Of a stretch of 12,533 nt of DNA, positions 11,606-12,533 are shown piece by piece. Origin of the DNA: Fimenecus sp051881395 (GTDB lineage: Bacteria; Bacillota; Clostridia; Oscillospirales; Acutalibacteraceae). The stretch is from assembly GCA_051881395.1 (NCBI GenBank), contig JBJEPU010000087.1:1-12533 (forward strand), read 5' to 3'. Positions within the stretch are counted from its first letter, which is position 1, and each line of letters starts with the position of its first letter. The notes beneath the pieces were generated by a model that had not been told where the DNA came from, did not search any database, and saw nothing but the letters and a program-made list of their open reading frames with translations. Both the position numbers and the translations under genes were made by a program.

Positions 11606-12532
11606 ATGGATTGGACCGAAGTAAAAATCGAAATCCCCGCAGACTGCATCGACCGCGCGGCGGATATTGCGAATATGGTTGTCCCCTACGGGATTTATAT
11701 TGAGGATTACCGCAATTTGGAGGCGGAAACCTTTGCAATCGCCAACATTGATTTGATTGACGAGGAACTGTTACAAAAAGACCGCACAAAAGGCTATGTG
11801 CACATTTACATTGCCCCCGAAGAAAGCCCCCAAGAAGCGGTGGCGTTTTTGTCGGAGCGTTTCACGGCGGCGGGAATTCCGCACAAAATTGATTTAAGCC
11901 TTTGTAAAAACGAGGATTGGGAAAACAACTGGAAAGAATATTTCAAACCGATGAAGGTCGGGGAAAAACTGCTCATTCAACCCCTTTGGATTGACGAAGT
12001 TGACAACCCCGAACACCGCGCGGTGCTCACCATTGAGCCGGGGCTTGCCTTCGGCACGGGCGGGCACCACACCACGCGGCTGTGCTTGGAAACGCTCGAA
12101 CGGTATGTGAAAGCGGGCGACGCGGTGCTCGATACAGGCTGTGGGAGCGGGATTTTGGCAATTGCCGCCCTGCTTTTGGGGGCAAGTAAAGCCGTTGGGG
12201 TTGACATTGACGAGCTCGCCGTCAAAACCGCCGTGGAGAATGGCAAGCAAAACGGCTTTACGGAGCCGCAATTCACCGTTTTGCAAGGCAACCTTGCCGA
12301 CAAGGTCACGGGCGCTTACGATGTGGTGGTCGCGAACATTGTCGCGGATATTATTATGCTGTTCGCAAAAGATGTCGGGCGATTTTTAAAACCCGACGGC
12401 GTGTTTATCACCTCAGGCATTATTGACACGCGCGAACAGGAGGTGCGCGCCGCCCTCGAAGAAAACGGCTTTGCCGTGTTGGAGCGCAACGAACAAAACG
12501 GCTGGATTTGCTTTGTGTGTAAAAAGGCGTAA
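11606..12532 (+). CDS. prmA: Ribosomal protein L11 methyltransferase
   Basis: A 308-residue PrmA, complete in the window. It uses S-adenosylmethionine to methylate lysines and the N-terminal amino group of ribosomal protein L11. The N-terminal L11-recognition domain (about 1-95) is followed by the linker with EDWENNWKEYFKP (103-115), strongly typical of PrmA. The class I methyltransferase domain has EPGLAFGTGGHHTTRLCLE (144-162), the glycine-rich SAM loop DTGCGSG (176-182), the acidic residue Asp200 in AVGVDID at the end of strand 2, and VVANIVADII (241-250) as motif IV. ATG at 11606 has AAAGGA, overlapping the previous stop, about 12 bases upstream. The C-terminal NGWICFVCKK and stop fall one base before the window end. 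The genes usually found next, such as rsmE, would lie outside. Confidence 0.97.
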   Translation: MDWTEVKIEIPADCIDRAADIANMVVPYGIYIEDYRNLEAETFAIANIDLIDEELLQKDRTKGYVHIYIAPEESPQEAVAFLSERFTAAGIPHKIDLSLCKNEDWENNWKEYFKPMKVGEKLLIQPLWIDEVDNPEHRAVLTIEPGLAFGTGGHHTTRLCLETLERYVKAGDAVLDTGCGSGILAIAALLLGASKAVGVDIDELAVKTAVENGKQNGFTEPQFTVLQGNLADKVTGAYDVVVANIVADIIMLFAKDVGRFLKPDGVFITSGIIDTREQEVRAALEENGFAVLERNEQNGWICFVCKKA

Positions 12533-12533
12533 A

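Noticed and set aside
1..12533. Defence system, mobile element, CRISPR array, tRNA or rRNA
   Set aside because: I saw no transposase, integrase, toxin-antitoxin or nuclease-defence genes, no regularly spaced repeats beyond the short promoter repeats, and no structural RNA gene other than the T-box leader.

Overview
The window looks like chromosomal DNA from a low-to-mid GC Gram-positive anaerobe of the Clostridia (Firmicutes), perhaps the Oscillospiraceae/Ruminococcaceae side. The basis is GGAGG-type ribosome binding sites, sigma-A-like promoters, a T-box riboswitch, a lipoprotein-type solute-binding protein, a YhaM-type exoribonuclease and the overall gene content. The genus is an inference. 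I see no phage, insertion sequence, CRISPR, rRNA or tRNA.

Layout from left to right. (1) 1-434: the 3' part of a TetR-type regulator (+), converging on a minus-strand pair, a YhhN/lysoplasmalogenase-family membrane protein followed by a small-conductance mechanosensitive channel. A two-way terminator separates them. (2) 2137-2445: a small Dabb-domain protein (-), divergent from the next unit. (3) 2496-5665: a tryptophan-type T-box leader with specifier TGG and a full terminator/antiterminator switch, driving a three-gene ABC importer (trpX lipoprotein, trpY permease, trpZ ATPase). It ends at a strong two-way terminator. (4) 5666-9350, all minus, read right to left: a 4-TM protein with two GMCM-type modules, a 72-residue protein of 11-residue repeats, an OmpR-type response regulator, a histidine kinase with a very short outer loop, an 8-TM protein built from a duplicated 4-TM unit, and a 2-TM protein carrying the same GxGxCxxxVW module. 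Overlaps or tiny gaps tie the last four together. The first two abut them, with a further promoter candidate between. (5) 9351-9549: a divergent control region with 11-bp-spaced direct repeats, an 18-bp near-palindrome and a plus-strand promoter. (6) 9550-12532: yhaM, a DUF2804 protein and prmA, all plus.

Unit 3 can be read mechanistically from sequence. Uncharged tRNA-Trp should stabilise the antiterminator and switch on an importer, so tryptophan is the best substrate guess. Unit 4 is the most novel part: a two-component system embedded among small membrane proteins that share a repeated module and have no known role. It looks like an envelope-sensing or envelope-maintenance system. Its function is not known and is inferred only from arrangement and architecture.
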